DNA of 6,619 bases from Negativicutes bacterium UBA1444 (GTDB lineage Bacteria > Bacillota > Negativicutes > UBA1444). The stretch covers positions 5,093 to 11,711 of the forward strand of contig DCTI01000008.1 of assembly GCA_002329525.1 (NCBI GenBank). The letters run 5' to 3'. The position numbers and the translations under genes were made by a program. How positions within the stretch are numbered: the first letter of the stretch is position 1; each line of letters starts with the position of its first letter. Below are positions 5,123 through 6,619 of this stretch, piece by piece. The notes beneath the pieces were generated by a model. The model had not been told where the DNA came from. It ran no database searches and saw only the letters and a program-made list of their open reading frames with translations.

Positions 5123-6619
5123 GTGAAGGATAAACTGATTGTAAAAGGGGCACGTCAACATAATCTAAAGAATATCGACGTCGAAATACCCCGCGACAAG
5201 CTCGTGGTGCTCACCGGTCTGTCCGGTTCCGGAAAATCGTCACTGGCGTTCGATACTATTTATGCCGAGGGACAACGCCGGTATGTCGAGTCTTTGTCGG
5301 CCTATGCCCGGCAATTTCTCGGGCAAATGGATAAGCCGGACGTGGATTATATCGAGGGACTGTCGCCGGCGATATCGATTGACCAGAAAACGACCAGTCG
5401 CAATCCGAGATCCACAGTGGGAACGGTTACAGAAATATACGATTATCTTCGGTTGCTGTATGCCCGGGCCGGTCGGCCACATTGCCCGGACTGCGGCAAA
5501 CCAATCACCCAGCAGACCGTGCAGCAGATGGTGGACGCGCTCATGGCACAGGGAGAAGGAGCGCGACTGACTTTGCTGGCGCCGGTCATTCGAGGGCGAA
5601 AAGGCGAGCATCAAAAAGTGCTGGAAGAAATCCGCAAGGATGGCTATCTCCGGGCCAGGGTCGATGGCGCGATTCGGGAACTGGCGGATGACATCCGGCT
5701 GGATAAGAATAAGAAGCATACCATTGAAGCCGTGATCGACCGTGTTATCGTGAAAGACAGCGTGGCCCGGCGTTTGGCCGATTCTATCGAGACCGCCCTG
5801 AAATTGGGAGATGGTCTGGTAACTGTGGATGTTGGCGGCGAGAAGGAACTGACCTTTAGTGAAAATTTCGCTTGTATTGATTGCGGAATCAGCCTGCCCG
5901 AAATAGCGCCGCGCCTGTTTTCCTTCAATACCCCGTATGGCGCGTGCCCGGCATGCACCGGCTTGGGCGTCAATATGGAAATCGACCCGGATCTGGTAGT
6001 GCCGGATGAAAACAAAACGATCGCCGAAGGGGCGATTGTGGCGGTTTCCAGTAAACCCGAAACCTACTTCATGTGCCAGTTGAAAGTGTTACTGGAGCGA
6101 CGCGGCTATTCGTTCGATGCCCGGTGGCGGGACTTGCCGGATGATCTTCGGGAGTTGATCCTTCATGGATCGGAGAACGAACGTCTGTCGTTCGAATATG
6201 AGAATCTGTTCGGCGAGGTGAAGACCCATTTTACTGCCTATGAGGGTATCTTGCCGCTGCTGGCCCGGCGCCATCGGGAATCGACATCGGATTCGATGCG
6301 GGAAGACGTCGAGCGATTCATGACTTCCAAGCCCTGTCCGGTTTGCCTGGGTACCCGACTGAAAAGGGAGGCTCTGTCGGTATTCGTCGGCGGGAAAAAT
6401 ATCAACGAGGCGACGCGCCTGACTGTTCAGGAAAGCCGGGATTTTTTCCGGAATCTGGACCTGACGGAACGGGAACAAGCCATCGCCCACCAAATTCGCA
6501 AGGAGATCGACGCCCGTCTGGGTTTTTTGATTAATGTTGGTCTTGACTATCTGACCCTGGACCGGGCGGCTGGCACTTTGTCGGGCGGCGAAGCGCAGCG
6601 CATCCGTCTGGCGACCCAG
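5123..6619 (+). CDS. uvrA: UvrABC excinuclease subunit A, 3'-truncated by the window edge
   Basis: UvrA is the dimeric ABC-type ATPase that finds DNA lesions and loads UvrB in nucleotide excision repair. The visible part is 499 codons of a protein usually about 940-960 residues long. GTG 5123 is the start: an in-frame TGA lies three codons upstream, the ribosome site is good, and the conserved N-terminus [17 protein letters not shown] follows at once. Domain order in the fragment: Walker A GLSGSGKS at 32-39; [20 protein letters not shown] at 48-67; a CPDCG pair at 121/124; the UvrB-binding and DNA-contacting region in the middle; a zinc module with Cys 251, 254, 275 and 278; a CPVCLGTRL pair at 405/408; and the first ABC signature [14 protein letters not shown] at 486-499, where the window ends. 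No frameshift or missing key residue is seen. The gene is divergent from kimA and separated from uvrB by two transporter genes, unlike the common uvrBA arrangement. Confidence 0.98.
   Translation, partial: MKDKLIVKGARQHNLKNIDVEIPRDKLVVLTGLSGSGKSSLAFDTIYAEGQRRYVESLSAYARQFLGQMDKPDVDYIEGLSPAISIDQKTTSRNPRSTVGTVTEIYDYLRLLYARAGRPHCPDCGKPITQQTVQQMVDALMAQGEGARLTLLAPVIRGRKGEHQKVLEEIRKDGYLRARVDGAIRELADDIRLDKNKKHTIEAVIDRVIVKDSVARRLADSIETALKLGDGLVTVDVGGEKELTFSENFACIDCGISLPEIAPRLFSFNTPYGACPACTGLGVNMEIDPDLVVPDENKTIAEGAIVAVSSKPETYFMCQLKVLLERRGYSFDARWRDLPDDLRELILHGSENERLSFEYENLFGEVKTHFTAYEGILPLLARRHRESTSDSMREDVERFMTSKPCPVCLGTRLKREALSVFVGGKNINEATRLTVQESRDFFRNLDLTEREQAIAHQIRKEIDARLGFLINVGLDYLTLDRAAGTLSGGEAQRIRLATQ

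Noticed and set aside
1..6619. CRISPR arrays, tRNA or rRNA genes, insertion sequences, transposase or phage genes
   Set aside because: No spaced identical repeats, cloverleaf-like elements or recombinase/transposase reading frames were seen on either strand.

Overview
The window reads as chromosomal DNA of a low-to-middle GC member of the Bacillota. Clues are strong Shine-Dalgarno sequences in front of GTG/TTG starts, sigma-A-like promoters, a KimA-type potassium transporter and a LexA box that fits the Bacillus-type consensus exactly. A Negativicutes- or Clostridia-like host is my best guess, but the sequence does not prove it. The genes look about 50% GC. The gap between the two convergent transporter genes is far more AT-rich: positions 2701-2820 hold only 21 G/C in 120 bases by hand count.

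Layout: (1) 1-1698, + strand, the 3' part of uvrB, cut by the window edge. (2) 1716-2603, + strand, a DMT/EamA-type 10-helix membrane transporter starting 17 nt after uvrB and probably co-transcribed with it. (3) 2604-2921, a dense intergenic region. Positions 2604-2671 show nothing I can support. After them come a bidirectional terminator, a 21-bp AT-rich palindrome, a promoter overlapping that palindrome, two small hairpins, and a second promoter followed directly by a perfect LexA/SOS box. (4) 2922-4811, - strand, a KimA-like K+ importer. (5) 4812-5122, the divergent gap, with TTGACA direct repeats upstream of kimA and the uvrA leader. (6) 5123-6619, + strand, the first 499 codons of uvrA, cut by the window edge just after the first ABC signature motif.

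How it works together: UvrA and UvrB are the damage-recognition partners of nucleotide excision repair and are commonly adjacent (uvrBA) in Bacillota. Here two transporter genes separate them, one of them inverted. The only clear SOS box in the intergenic DNA is not next to uvrA. It lies 2.2 kb upstream, beyond the 3' end of kimA, on a promoter that points toward uvrA and antisense to kimA. This could be a relic of the ancestral uvrA promoter left behind by insertion of kimA. It could also be a working excludon-like arrangement in which DNA damage drives a long transcript antisense to kimA and into uvrA. This is the observation most worth testing. The second is a set of phased TTGACA repeats in front of kimA that resembles an OmpR/PhoP-family response-regulator site.
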